In this document: piece after piece, positions 47,701-57,900 of the stretch
Layout of the letters: each line of letters opens with the position of its first letter
How positions within the stretch are numbered: the first letter of the stretch is position 1
Assembly: GCA_014526335.1 (NCBI GenBank)
Contig: JACTAT010000206.1
Location: 94,426-158,425 of the forward strand
From: Chrysaora quinquecirrha
Lineage: Eukaryota > Cnidaria > Scyphozoa > Semaeostomeae > Pelagiidae
Direction: 5' to 3'
DNA length: 64,000 nt
Made by a program: the position numbers and the translations under genes
The notes under the pieces: generated by a model
The model's input: only the letters and a program-made list of their open reading frames with translations
What the model was told of the DNA's origin: nothing
Database searches by the model: none

Positions 47701-47930
47701 TTGCAATGAAAAGTCTGAATGGCAAAATTTAATCTTTCATGTGATCAATTAATTACCGATGTAAACCAATCATCAAACATTATAAAATTGACAGATGAGT
47801 TGACAAGTAATGCATATGCAATCAAACGCATCTGAAGACAGAATGAAATAAAATAAAATCTGGCATACTTCAGGTAATAGGGAATGCCATTTGAGTTGTC
47901 AGATCTTTGCCAATCATCATTTGAACCCAT
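28496..47930 (-). CDS. DMD-like: Dystrophin-family protein, short form (WW, EF-hand-like, ZZ, coiled coil)
   Basis: On the minus strand the exons are 47869-47930, 47011-47072, 46076-46150, 44606-44819, a tiny exon near 43467, 42393-42472, 40997-41074, 38986-39097, 38318-38372, 35911-35950, 33035-33291, 31679-31729, 30888-30920, 29794-29827, 29058-29161, 28674-28866 and probably 28496-28549. Phases match at every junction I could test. The product starts at its own ATG just before a WW domain, followed by the two helical EF-hand-like regions, the ZZ zinc finger and the C-terminal coiled coil with ILEEHNRQLE. That is the dystrophin/utrophin C-terminal core, which binds beta-dystroglycan (WW to ZZ) and syntrophin/dystrobrevin (C-terminus) at the inner face of the membrane. 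No spectrin repeats or actin-binding domain precede it here, so this resembles the short Dp-type isoforms. Two exons are unresolved: the one after the second EF-like region and the second half of ZZ. Coiled-coil wording fits dystrophin better than dystrobrevin. Confidence 0.88.
28674..28866 (-). CDS. DMD-like: Dystrophin-like exon: second coiled coil
   Basis: The exon contains ERQGILEEHNRQLEMQMQKL, near-identical in pattern to dystrophin [20 protein letters not shown]. This leucine-zipper region binds dystrobrevin. The donor GTACAT follows LLLQQ, as in the vertebrate gene. Confidence 0.92.
29058..29161 (-). CDS. DMD-like: Dystrophin-like exon: start of the coiled coil
   Basis: ISPLSDDQNREMANLFAALE corresponds to the SLESEERGELERILADLEEEN segment of dystrophin. 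The acceptor is a weak CAAG and the donor GTAAGT in phase 2. Confidence 0.8.
29794..29827 (-). CDS. DMD-like: Dystrophin-like exon: linker
   Basis: A 34-base exon between TTCCTAG and GTAAGT, phase 2 in and phase 0 out. It converts the frame of the preceding exon to that of the next and encodes VDNDYSSLKRE. Confidence 0.6.
29986..30314. mobile_element. MITE, TACACGTATTTTTT family
   Basis: Same internal order as 14252-14621, including CACCTCAGACAGCGAAAAG. It lies in a dystrophin-like intron. Related but diverged sequence continues to about 30600. Confidence 0.8.
30888..30920 (-). CDS. DMD-like: Dystrophin-like exon: linker
   Basis: A 33-base exon between TTGCAG and GTATGC, phase 2 on both sides, encoding a serine-rich SKSQESLPSS. 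Supported by phase and splice sites only. Confidence 0.55.
31679..31729 (-). CDS. DMD-like: Dystrophin-like exon: linker
   Basis: A TCACAG acceptor and GTAAAC donor, phase 2 on both sides, 51 bases, encoding QNGGLNSWDPEHQPYE. Supported by splice sites and phase rather than homology. Confidence 0.6.
32470..32970. repeat. Degenerate foldback rich in CAACATGTTG
   Basis: Several inverted copies of GCCAACATGTTGGTACGG type wording occupy this part of a dystrophin-like intron. The ends are not sharp. Confidence 0.5.
33035..33291 (-). CDS. DMD-like: Dystrophin-like exon: basic linker after ZZ
   Basis: A 257-base exon with NDFKDLQKMFKNKVLKVLSR, matching the RDFAKVLKNKFRTKR stretch that follows ZZ. 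An acidic serine-rich linker follows. Phase 0 in, phase 2 out. Confidence 0.85.
33360..33525 (+). repeat. SINE-like repeat with RNA polymerase III B-box wording
   Basis: GGTCATGCAGTCTAGGTTCGAATCGCAT contains a B-box-like GGTTCGAATC, followed by a GGTATGCTACTTGTGGAAAA tail. Similar units lie at 33548-33745 on the same strand and at 42599-42740 and 62330-62500 on the minus strand. Confidence 0.6.
33548..33745 (+). repeat. SINE-like repeat, second copy
   Basis: The unit begins GGCTCAACATAGC, passes GACTTGGAGAGTTA and ends TCCGAATCCCATCTATTG. It aligns over about 190 bases with the reverse complement of 62330-62500. Confidence 0.6.
34190..34380 (+). repeat. Second SINE-like repeat type
   Basis: GTGGTCAGGGTTCAAGCCC resembles a tRNA B box, and the unit ends in a short CACCTTCACCTTCA tail. 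Only one copy is seen in this window. Confidence 0.4.
35911..35950 (-). CDS. DMD-like: Dystrophin-like exon: middle of ZZ
   Basis: A 40-base exon encoding RYKCVQCFNFDLCQ, where the last cysteine opens the second CxxC pair. Its donor is GTAAGT in phase 0. The partner cysteine and the HxxxH pair should be in the next exon, which I could not find. Confidence 0.9.
38318..38372 (-). CDS. DMD-like: Dystrophin-like exon: first zinc ligands of ZZ
   Basis: TKHEAKCNICKSFPIVGF contains the first CxxC pair. Phase 1 in, phase 2 out. Confidence 0.93.
38473..38800. repeat. (AACT)n microsatellite
   Basis: About 330 bases of AACT units with scattered variants. It lies 100 bases outside the dystrophin-like ZZ exon at 38318-38372. 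The same tetranucleotide forms the core of the foldback at 15.7 and 16.3 kb. Confidence 0.95.
38986..39097 (-). CDS. DMD-like: Dystrophin-like exon: NWM...VWIPTLYRL segment
   Basis: The exon encodes FVNWMLAEPQPLVWIPTLYR, matching LDWMRLEPQSMVWLPVLHR just before the ZZ finger. ATTTCAG acceptor, GTAAGA donor in phase 1. Confidence 0.93.
40468..40888. mobile_element. MITE with CACACTTTTTTGTAAGAATA ends
   Basis: Inverted ends with TA on both sides. Subterminal GAATATTGAGGCTC and AATTGAGGCTCGG motifs mark the two halves. Confidence 0.78.
40997..41074 (-). CDS. DMD-like: Dystrophin-like exon: EF-hand-like region 2, second part
   Basis: Exactly 26 codons, phase 0 at both ends. It reads IPKYLGEQFFFGNASIEPAI, the counterpart of [20 protein letters not shown]. 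Confidence 0.92.
42393..42472 (-). CDS. DMD-like: Dystrophin-like exon: EF-hand-like region 2, first part
   Basis: The exon encodes IFSQMQNQTGCMSREVLGFL, aligned with [28 protein letters not shown] acceptor in phase 1, GTTAGT donor in phase 0. Confidence 0.88.
42599..42740 (-). repeat. SINE-like repeat
   Basis: The minus strand reads GGTCATGCAAGCCAGGTTCGAATCCCATC with the same downstream wording as the copies at 33.4 and 33.6 kb. Confidence 0.6.
43467..43499 (-). CDS. DMD-like: Possible very short dystrophin-like exon
   Basis: A strong GTAAGTA donor follows ...AAAAGCACTATT, with possible acceptors TTATAG (33-base exon) or ATCACAG (16-base exon, 43467-43482). Only the 16-base choice gives a sensible continuation (D-SDKSTI for the vertebrate DTGRTGRI). 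The exon that should follow, ending in DKYR, was not found. Confidence 0.35.
44606..44819 (-). CDS. DMD-like: Dystrophin-like exon: EF-hand-like region 1
   Basis: A TTTCACAG acceptor in phase 1 and a GTACAC donor in phase 2. The end reads LMLNWMLNVHD, the counterpart of CLNWLLNVYD in vertebrate dystrophin. Confidence 0.9.
44880..45231. mobile_element. Diverged MITE of the TACACGTATTTTTT family
   Basis: Reverse orientation relative to 14252-14621. It retains GAGTCTGGGTT...AGTTTCTTATAAAAAATATG and the central features, but with many differences. Confidence 0.6.
46076..46150 (-). CDS. DMD-like: Dystrophin-like exon: start of EF-hand-like region 1
   Basis: The exon encodes QFNKIRYAAYRTASKLRAIQ, matching the conserved VRFSAYRTAMKLRRLQ segment that follows WW in dystrophins. 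It enters and leaves in phase 1. Confidence 0.9.
47011..47072 (-). CDS. DMD-like: Dystrophin-like exon: second half of WW
   Basis: A CTTAG acceptor in phase 2 completes the asparagine. The exon reads HITQETSWNHPVINRL, containing the second WW tryptophan and the closing proline. Donor GTAAGA, phase 1. Confidence 0.88.
47200..47600. repeat. Foldback rich in ATGTTGCA
   Basis: Multiple inverted GCAACATTTG/CAAATGTTGC copies lie in the first dystrophin-like intron. Approximate ends at CCCCTTATGTTTC and AATGTTGCCTCG. Confidence 0.55.
47869..47930 (-). CDS. DMD-like: Dystrophin-like exon 1: start codon and first half of WW
   Basis: ATG at 47930-47928 opens MGSNDDWQ, which holds the first WW tryptophan; the exon ends at PYYL plus AA before GTATGC (phase 2). 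An in-frame TGA lies 15-17 bases upstream, so this ATG must be the start unless another exon splices in differently. A TTTTCAG at 47952 could end a 5'UTR intron. Confidence 0.8.
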
Positions 47931-48817
47931 CGTAGAAGATTTCCATCAAATCTGAAAATAACAGAGAGATATCTCAAGATTTTGCAGCTTCCTCCTTTAC
48001 ATTTTTATTTGCCTTTGGCACATTTGCTAGCTACAGATATCTACACAATTATTTATGAGAACACTAGGCTTCGATTTCAGCTTGCCTGTTTCTTATCTTT
48101 GAAGTGATTTTTATTAACTTGTCACCTCCTACCCTTCTCCAACACATGTTTAAAATGCGCTCCGGGCAAGGGCTTTATCCTGATGAACTTTGCTTGTTTG
48201 TATCTCAAATAGTTTCAGAGATAGCAAAAAGTTTGACCTAAATTTCAGCCTGGTGTTTCTAAAAAAGGTTGTTCTTATAAAAAAATGTGTAGATGGAGAA
48301 ATGGACTTCAGGGGGCAAAACATTGCTGAGACTAGCCGTCATTCAAATTCAAAACAAATGTATATGGAAACTTGCTTTGGCTTGCAATATAAATAAACGG
48401 GAGCAAGCAAAATAGGAAAGCGCGCGCATTTTTTAATTTCGGTCAGTGAGTGTTGTGGGTGGTCGCCCCTGGGCCTGGTCGTTTCTTCGTGAAATCTGCA
48501 AAAACTATTATCTATCTAGTCTATCTAGGTGCCGTGCAGACTATCTAATTCGAAAAATCTCACCTCTCTTGAATCGGCTATTTTTCTTTGGCTTTTTGCT
48601 CACATCTTCGATTCGATGTTTTCCCAAAAAGTCAACACTTTAGGCATGTCTAATTTGACGGTTGACTTCTTGACTCCATATTCTTTCCGTAAACAAACAG
48701 CAACAGAATCATGCATGGAATCGAGGCAGCCAATTCCTGACCAGTTTTTCAAATGGCCTGGCCTAGCTGTTTTGCTTTTAATTGTTGTTTCTATCTAGTT
48801 GTTCTCTTGCTTCAAAA
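47931..48817. promoter_or_regulatory. Shared intergenic region between divergent genes
   Basis: The dystrophin-like ATG (47930, minus) and the LRRC41-like ATG (48818, plus) are 887 bases apart and point away from each other, so this interval must hold both 5'UTRs and both promoters. It includes a small CG-bearing patch at 48418-48480 (GCGCGCGC). I saw no certain TATA or initiator motif. Confidence 0.5.
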
Positions 48818-48998
48818 ATGTCTGATACTGATGGTGAAGAATCATACGATGATGATGATATATCCTATTGCTCTGGGGGCTATTGGCGCTGGGCGTCATT
48901 CATAACAGCGGAGACCCAGGCCCTGAGAGATCTGTGTTTGAAAACTTTGGCTACAGACCACGTGCTACAATTATATTCAAATCGCATTAGACAGTCAG
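48818..48998 (+). CDS. LRRC41: LRRC41 exon 1, BC box
   Basis: ATG 48818 to GTACCC donor, phase 1. It encodes the acidic N-terminus and the BC box at residues 35-44. Confidence 0.88.
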
Positions 48999-51900
48999 GT
49001 ACCCTAAACTTTACAAACATTGCAATTAGTATAGGCCTTATATCACCCACATGCACTCCAACAATTTGTTTTGCTTGTCCTGATCCGGTCTCTTCTTGTG
49101 ATCATCAAAAAAATCTTGTTAGAAAATGTGCCATAGATGAGAAACCTAGTACTTTACTTGAGGGGAAGAAACTTTCGCGGGAAGATACCTACTTTTGCGA
49201 CTCAGAAAAAACGCGAAATTTTTTTACATTACTTTCGCGAATCAAGAAAAATGGGAAGTTTCGCGGGAAAAAACTTTCGCGTTTAACAGAATGAACAGTA
49301 TGTTTTATGGGAATAAACTCCATCGAAATTGAGTTGTTGATGCTTTTGAGCCCTTAGGTATTAATTGTAAACTGTGAACACTCACAAACTCAATGGATCA
49401 TTTAGGTATGATGTCACGCGGTATTAAAATTTTTCAAAATCACATGATATCGAGTTTTCGACATGAAAATCTTATAAAGCAGCCAAAACTTAGTCTAGGT
49501 ACAAAGTTTCAGTGTCCTGGCGTTTGTGTTCTTAATTTTATGAGCATTCAAAGTTCCCGATTTCATAAAGGCTTTGACCGCAAAAATGAACTTGGTGAAA
49601 CTTTTTACCCCACACGGTCAAAGCCCTTATAAAATCGTGAACTTTGAACGCTCGTAAAATCGATTCCACAAGCGCTGAGATAGCAAAACTTTGCACCTAG
49701 ACTAATTTTTGGGTGCTTTATACGATTTTCGCATCAAAAAATTGATATCTTGCAATTTCGAAAATTTTTTTTCTACCGAAATGATCTATAGGTAAGACGC
49801 TAAGATGGTAAAACTTTACACCTATTCTAAATATTTTGGCTGCTTGATATGAATTCGGCATTGAACCAAATTGCCAGATCTTGAAATTCCTATAATTAGT
49901 CGAAAAGAGTAAGTCCCTCCCCATAGCCACGTTGACTCTGCTAGGATTACTTTTAACATGTTTTGGGCCAACAGTTTGATTTGCATTCTCTCCTCTGACA
50001 TGGGAATTAACACAGAATGCACCCAAGGGTTGTTATAACAAGCAAGTTACTTACAAGCTGCAGCAAAATACCATCATCATCATCATCATCATCTTTTATC
50101 TGGTAACTTCAATAGATTTGGTTTAGAAAACGACTATAGGGTGTTGGACATAACGTCTAAGGTTGTGAGGTGGGAAAAAATCAGGTTAGTTGAATTGATA
50201 CTTAAAGTTCAGGCAAAATATCCTAAAAGCGTTTGTGAATGTCACACTAGCACATTTATTGTGCCAGTGATTAATTAATAAGATTTTTTATATCCTTTCT
50301 GTTTTTTAGAAATCCCTAAAGATATTTTTCAAGATCTACTGCAGAGAGTATCAGTCTATGGACTTCATTTGCTTGAATCAAACAACATTTTGAGTGGTAA
50401 GTAGCCTATAATGCAGAGTCCACTGTATTAAACTGTGTTTTACACAAAGATGATCAGGGGGAAAGGAAGCAAGTTAGCAGGGTTGATCAAAAACTTCAGA
50501 AAATTCTTTGAGATGTTGCATTCTTCAAGAACTTGAGGCAATGCAATATGTTTAATTTTATCAAGGTCATCGCACAGTACTAGGAAGTGTGGGTTCCTCT
50601 ATTAAAACTAAAAATACCTAACAAAAGGCTTAACGGTAAATTGCTCATTAATTGCTTTGGCATTCTGTGGGTTTGGAACTTTTAAGATAACATTCTAAAC
50701 ATATTATAAGTTTTGGCTAGAAGTACAATTGAACCTGAGGCATGCATATTGCTGTATTTCATGCTCAAAGAAATTTTCACCAATAGATAGTGCCCGGTCT
50801 GGGTCAAAAATGCAAAAACCGTGTTTTGAACCAGACTTCTAGCCCTATAAAGTCTCTTGATAATCCAATGGAAAAAGGAAGGCTTTAGAACTTCTATGGT
50901 CTACATTGCATAACTACCATCAGCAGTATGAGAACATATGTGTAGAAATTTTGTCACATTTTGGAGCATGTGCTGCATTGCATGAAGTCAAATGGATGTT
51001 TCATGGGGTAATTTTGGCACATGCAGCACTCTGAGAATGAATTGTGTCCATAAGAAAAAAGTTTGACAGTTGAGTGACCCCTGAGCCTTAGTTAAATCCA
51101 TTAATGAGCACAATTCTATTTTTTAGCACAAGATGCTGAACCTTTTTGGAAGAAGCATTTTTTTAATCTTTCAAGCAACCCAACTGTGAATAGAAAAAGG
51201 GCAAACCAGAACAGCAGCAAAGAGGACATGGACTTTAAAAACATGTACTGTGAAGCTTTGTTTCTGGAAATTGTTGAATACATGGTTCCAAGCTCAGTAA
51301 TGACTGGTGAGTAGCTTCTTTAAAGTAACAATTTTTTTTATTGATTGATAAACACAAGGATGATGCATGCGGTGAACAGTGGCGTCACCATGGGGTGGAC
51401 TGGGGTGGACATGTCCACCCCAGTTCTCTCAGACATTGATTTTCAAATTCTTCGAAGTCGGTAATAATATTCACTGGGGGGGGGGGGCTAGATTTTCAGC
51501 AAAATTGGAATGAGCACACTTCTCCTGACATTGTATGCATTGGTGAAAATAAGCCCAACATTACCAGTCACAGTAGCATCGTGTGAAACATCACATAAGC
51601 TTGTGTTGTTAGCAATCAAGAGACTCTCACAAAAACATGTTTTTGATTTTTTATAAAGTAAATTTCAAAAACTTTTCGTCGTTGTTATGTCATTGTTTTA
51701 TCTATCAGTGGGGTAGTTTTTGCAAGTTATGTAGTAAATAGTTGATCTTCACTTGTTTCTATATCATCTTAGGATGATTTACATCAAAACCTCCGATTTA
51801 TTTTCGATATGTTAATGACACTTTAGTCACTTCAGTCAGTTCAAAGAACAGTCCGATTGAACGTTATCCTCCAAAAACTTAACGCCTTGCATCCAACTTT

Positions 51901-54900
51901 AAAATTTACTTTTTAAAAGGAGCAAAACAACTCCTTGCCATTTCTCGACGTTTTTGCTGAAAGCACTGCTACTGGATTTCTCACCAGTATATATAGGAAA
52001 CCAACCTTTAGCGGCATCTACATACGTTGGGATTTTTTCATCCCAAAACAAGAGAAAATTAACCTCAACACTCCAGTTCACCGGGCACTTATGATCTGCT
52101 CTAAAACTCGGCTTTATTCTGAATTGGACAAAATAGAGACTATTCTTATTGGAAACGGCTACCCTGAGGAGGTTATTTCTGACTGTTTTCGCAAGAAGAT
52201 GGTCAGAAAAAGTGCCCTGTTTACCTAAAAATGCCTTGGATAGACATGTCTTCTTGCGATTCAAAAGTTAAGTAAAAAAGTTGCTAAAGCTTCCGCTGCT
52301 GCAAACCCTTTAACATTTGGAAAGCTCTTCCATGCATTCAAAAGGATTGTGTACCTACCACACAAAAAAGCTTGGTCATTTATGAACTTTCGTGATAGGG
52401 TGATGCCAAGTCAAAGGTCGCACAGAGATTAGCAATAGAATAGTAATTACAATTACTGAATGAGTAATTCATTTTTCTATAGAAGTAAAATATTTTTTGA
52501 TATGTTTCGCAAATTAAGGAATACTTTTGTGATACTTCATCATTCTATATTTTAGGGGATCTCCTGGATAGCCTCATTAGTGCAGATAGGGAGAGCGTTA
52601 CAGCTTTGCTCAAAGCAAACCTTAAAAGAGTGTCATTATACCCATATCTTCTACGTTGCTGCAGTGACTTACTTGAATCAGGTTTTATGAATGGGGTGAC
52701 CAAAAGTACCAAACATTTGGAATTCCATGACTTCTTCAGATTCAAAGACCGTTATATGTGGAGCATTGAGAACTTTCTTCACCCAATAAATTTCCCAAAC
52801 TTATCTTCTTTATTGTTTGCATGTTGTAAATTTAACAAAGGTGCTTTGGAAGATTTTCAGAATATCATTGATTGTTTTGTTTATCAACCAGAAGAATCAA
52901 AATCAAATGGAGAAGCAATTAAAAATAAGATTAGTGAATTGAAAGACATGAAAGTACAAGACTGTAATGGCCATCTTGATGATGATTTCGAGAAGGTTCA
53001 GCAAAAAGAGTTAAAAGATTCTGATAATAATGATGTCAGCTTTGATGAGGCTTTGCTTTGTGGTGATGGAGAAAACACCGGACTGAATAACAAATCATCT
53101 CAGAATTGCAATTTTGAGAATGCTCTTTGTGGAAATGTTCCTGAGGATGAAAAAGAACAGTTGAAAAATCAGCTGAATCAGCTTGAATTTATCAACTGTG
53201 ATATTTCAGAAAAAGGTACAAACAAATTTTGTGAAATTATAGCCATGATTCCATTCTTGAAAAAACTAACATTTCAGCCAGAATATCACTGCCATTCATC
53301 GTTGTACAAAATATTTGCAGCTGCTTTTGGCAATGTAACAACTTTGCCTCTGACAAATAAAATGAACCAACACAAGCCAAGTATTGAAATTTTGAAAATT
53401 CATGACTCATGTCTTGATTATTATTGCAAGAAATTGCTTTTTTGGCATCAGCCAGGTGAGTGCAAGCAGCAGCGTGGTGTTTTTGTTCCTTCTTTAAAGC
53501 ATTTGGAAATTGTTGACTGTGATTTGGACAGCTATCTTTATGATTGTCACTGCATGAACCATCCAGAGATAGTATCCAGTCGTATTCTACGCCCCAAGAT
53601 ATCTTTGCACCTACCTGAGCCCCTCCATAGCCCAGAATGTGTTGACATGTTCAATTGGCATTTTGACATAGCTGAAATGTGTACTTGTAACTGGTCAAGA
53701 TTAGAGACGGTTGATTTGAAAAACAATCCTTTGAAATGCAAAGGTGCAACGGCAATCGCTGAAGCTTTGAAAACTGCAAAGAATTTAAAAAGTTTGAATC
53801 TTTCTGGGTGTAAAATGGACACGAAAGGATGTGCATGCATTTTTGCAACAGCGATGGGTAAGTGCATATGCCTGTCACTTGAGGCGTTTTCTTTGTCTAA
53901 AACATCAACCTGTATTAAAGCGTCAAAAATGGACGGAAACGAATGGCCACGATAATACACCATATAGCCATACATACGCATAACCATGCATATTCAATTG
54001 ACAAGTACTCGGTGGGTAGTCTTCGAGTTGTACGAAAATTCAATATAGCGGAAAGATTGGGGCTATACATAAATATTCCATGTATATTTAGGTCCCCAAG
54101 TTTAAATCCCTTGAAGAATATCAGACAACAAAGATTTGATTATTTTTAAAATATTTCCACTTCTAATTATAATTGTATGGTGGGCTTTGTGTTGTGTTTG
54201 AATGCGACCAATAGCGATAACATCTCTTAACATACTTTAAAACTTTTTCGCCTCACACTCTGAAGAGTATAAACGTCCGAAAATGTCCGAAACAATTGAC
54301 TAAGGCGGAATTGACCCAGACGCGGATCGAAATGACTAACGGCAGAATCATACTTAGGGGTTGGTTGTTGCTTCTAATCGTGGGGTGGTTGTTCCATTTG
54401 TTGAAAATTGTGATGGTGAATGTTAGTTGGAACATGCTGTTTAATTCTATCTCCAAATCCCTGGGAAGTGCGATCTACGTACATGGCATCAATTCTTTAA
54501 TGCATTTCAAATGATCTTACTTTGAGAATTTTTTTCTTTGTTTTAGAACATCCGTCTTTGAAAGCTCTGAATGTTTCTAATAATTGTTTTGATACCATAA
54601 CGGATGACAGCTTGGCGTCTTTGGTTGAAAACGGAGACCTTGAAAAACTGTTCTTGAACAATTCTCTTACAAATGGTGAGTCTAATAAAATGTGTGCATT
54701 AATGCCTGGATAAAAGGAGACATGTTGCGCGTGACATTGTCACACGTGAGATGTCCTCTTCATCTCTTTGAGTTTACCCACCTCGGAAACTTTGTAGTGC
54801 GCCACAAAATTGAGAGACAAGCAAATGTTTCTGGGAGACAACAAAAACATGAATATAGTATAGGCAGAAACACCGCGGCGCAAGACACAAAAGACAACTA

Positions 54901-57900
54901 TGTTTTTTCAGTTGCTAATATTTCGCCCTGCCAAGCAAGGCTTCTTCAGAGTGTCAGAAACATTCATTATGGCCGCAAGACGCGGGTTATGTGTCTTGCT
55001 TGTCACTTACATGTTGGGAGAAACGCTGAATACAATGTCGCTCCTAGTTTCGCCACAGCTTAAAGCTTCATAAGTTCACATATACCCTCGTAGCATTGTT
55101 CAAAGTCCGCGTCATTATTGAATATCGACTCTGGTTTTTGCCATTTGGCTTAAGGACGATTTATGAGTCTGAATTTCCAACCAATTGATTCTGAAGCTAG
55201 AAAAATGTGTTTTAAACGCAAAATTTGCTAAATGAGCGAAATTTGGCGAAAATATTATTCAAATCTTCCTTGTTTTTTTTTTAACCTTAACGTCTTTGGA
55301 AAAACATCAAGCTTTGGGTTAACGTTTGCGTGTATTAATCTTTGTTTTCAATTGATAACTTCGTCATCTATATTTCAACTCTGCAGCTTTTATTTCTTTA
55401 TTATTGTCCTTCAGGTATTTTGAGTGAAAGACTTTTGGAAGCTTTTTCAAAGAATCCAAAGATTACTCACCTAGGCTTGTCAGCCAATAGATTAGGTACA
55501 TTAATTATTCGTTAAATTTAATTCGACAAATATAGAGACTTTATATTTGAAAAGCATTGATCTGTGATCTTCATCAGTAACTGAGGAAGTCTCTTGACAT
55601 AGACTTAATTGCATCATGTCTCCAAATTAGTTTTTAGCGTCCTTCAATTACGCTATTTTCTTTCCAGTTTCAATGTCCCTTCAATGATTTTAAAGGAAGG
55701 GGTTGAATTCTTATACAGTAAAACTTGTAACTTCTGTTCCTTACTGTAAATATAAGGGGCAGTAAAGTGTACTGCTGATATAAGGTATAAGAAAGATGCA
55801 ACGTTAGCAAATTTCTGTTTGAGAAAAAGAACCCACGCCGGAACCTAGTTCCCAGAAAATTTCTTGGCTGAGAACATGTGGCCGAACATTTTTCATCACA
55901 CACAATGCAAACCTCTATTGTCAGAACTTTAAGTTCTTTGCAACTGGATCTTGTCTAATAAAAAGTATGCATGAAATTTTCCAACCGTTTTCCACGAGAC
56001 TGAAATTTTGCAGAATAATGGCATTAACGTATAAACTGTTTTTTTTTTGAGGATCCTCAGAAAATAATTTAACAAATTTCAACAAAATGTAAAAATTCGC
56101 CCTTCCTCCAAGCAGTGTCAATGTTTCAGGCTGCTGTATCAAAATTAGAAAAAAAAGCAAAAGTTAGATTTAGCAATTTTATGGCCCTTGAAATTCGACA
56201 GGAAATGGCCCTCGTTCCTAGAAAGAGAAAGATTTTTCCGCCTCTGGGTTTATGCACCATTCTTAGTGTTTGATATTCCCTTTCTTTGATGCGTTAGCTC
56301 GCATTAGTTTGAAACTTTTGACATGACAATGAAAGGAGATAATTGTAAGGGTATGATGGTAAATTGTAATTTCATTTGTTCTTTACAATTGTTATTACAG
56401 TCTTATGTAATTTTCGTTGCATTCATTTCGTGGTATAGTACTATTTCAAACGAAAGCTTGTGCACATTGATTTTGTCTGGTTTTAATAACTAACAATGAA
56501 ATATCATAACACTCATTATGTTAATTTCATCTCTCTCTCTCTCTATAGGTAACAAAGGAATGATTCAACTGTCTGAAGTTCTTGCTCAGAAGTCAGCATT
56601 ATCTTCCCTCAAATCCCTTGATCTGTCGTAAGTCATTTTTACTTAGTTTTTATGATCTGTTGTACCTTTTCTAAGTTCCGTATTCACCAGCCTCGTTTAA
56701 ACAAAGACAGGACTCGTTCGTCATCAGGTGTTGCTCTAACTGCTGTATCGACCATAAGACCAACGCGAAAACGCAAGTGAAATCTTTGTCAAGTATAATC
56801 ACGCCCTTGACGCTTCTTGTTCGATTCTTAACTTTTCAGCGAACGTTTATGGCGATAATTGTGATCGTCTTTAGTTAATGCGATGAAATCCAGTGAGTAC
56901 TAGGCTTAAAAATTCGTGACGTGGCATGAAGCCATGTTGTCTTCATTTAAACAAACTTGTCGATGCAATATGTGTGATATATAATGGAAGATATCCTCAA
57001 ATCTTGCCCAATGAGAGGCAAACTATCCATACTTACTGATTTCTGCATTGAACAGGGACGTAGCCAGGATCTGAAAAGGGGAGCCGGTAAGGGGGTCTGG
57101 GGAAAATTTTTTGGGCCACGCCCTTTAGACTGTCGGAAAACCTGGGATACGCCCTTTTCATTCTTTATATGCTGGCAAAACGATCTATTATCTGATCTAT
57201 CACAATCTTGTGATTATTGCAAATATACATCAAGGGAAGTCCAGTCCAGTTAGCCTAGCTTCTGACGTTCTGTTTCGAAGGTACGTTTTCAGCAATCGCA
57301 ATGTGGAAAACGTGCACTCGACGGTTGCTGTTAATATTGGCAATATGCTGGCGATCTTTAAGAGACTATGTATCGTAGGGAATACTGAAGCATCATAGGC
57401 TTCTATGGTACTGATGTGGTCAACAGGAGATAATTCTGTGAATTCCTTTTTCCATTTCATCACCCATTGCGATACTGTACTTGGGCATGAATACCGTCGA
57501 CGTCATCGGTATGGACATTGTTTGCAGACAGTGCTGTTGAATATGTTTTCCAAGTTCATCGAACTCTGCCTCTTTCATCCCTGCTTCAAAACAATTTACA
57601 GGCACTAGCAAATCAAAATTTGCAGCAATTTTTACTTTATTGCCAAATCTTAGGCGAAGCTGCTGGAGCACAGTGTCCATCTACCTTCCATAAATGGAAG
57701 GTAGATGGCGACTCTGTAGTAAGCTTCGGTAGAGTCAACGTTTGGATTGTCCTGGTAGATGGAATTGGCGCTGAGTCGCGGTTTCTCAATTTCTAAACGC
57801 AGGCTTGAGCAATCTCCCACCACGACCGGTTTGCATATGAGGTGCCTTTGATTATGGTAAATGTCTCAAAGCTAAATCGAAAGTCAAAACGATAAACCTA

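Noticed and set aside
53858..53955. Continuation of the LRRC41 exon 4 frame beyond 53857
   Set aside because: A consensus GTAAGT donor at 53858 joins in phase to the next LRR exon; the extension breaks the repeat pattern.
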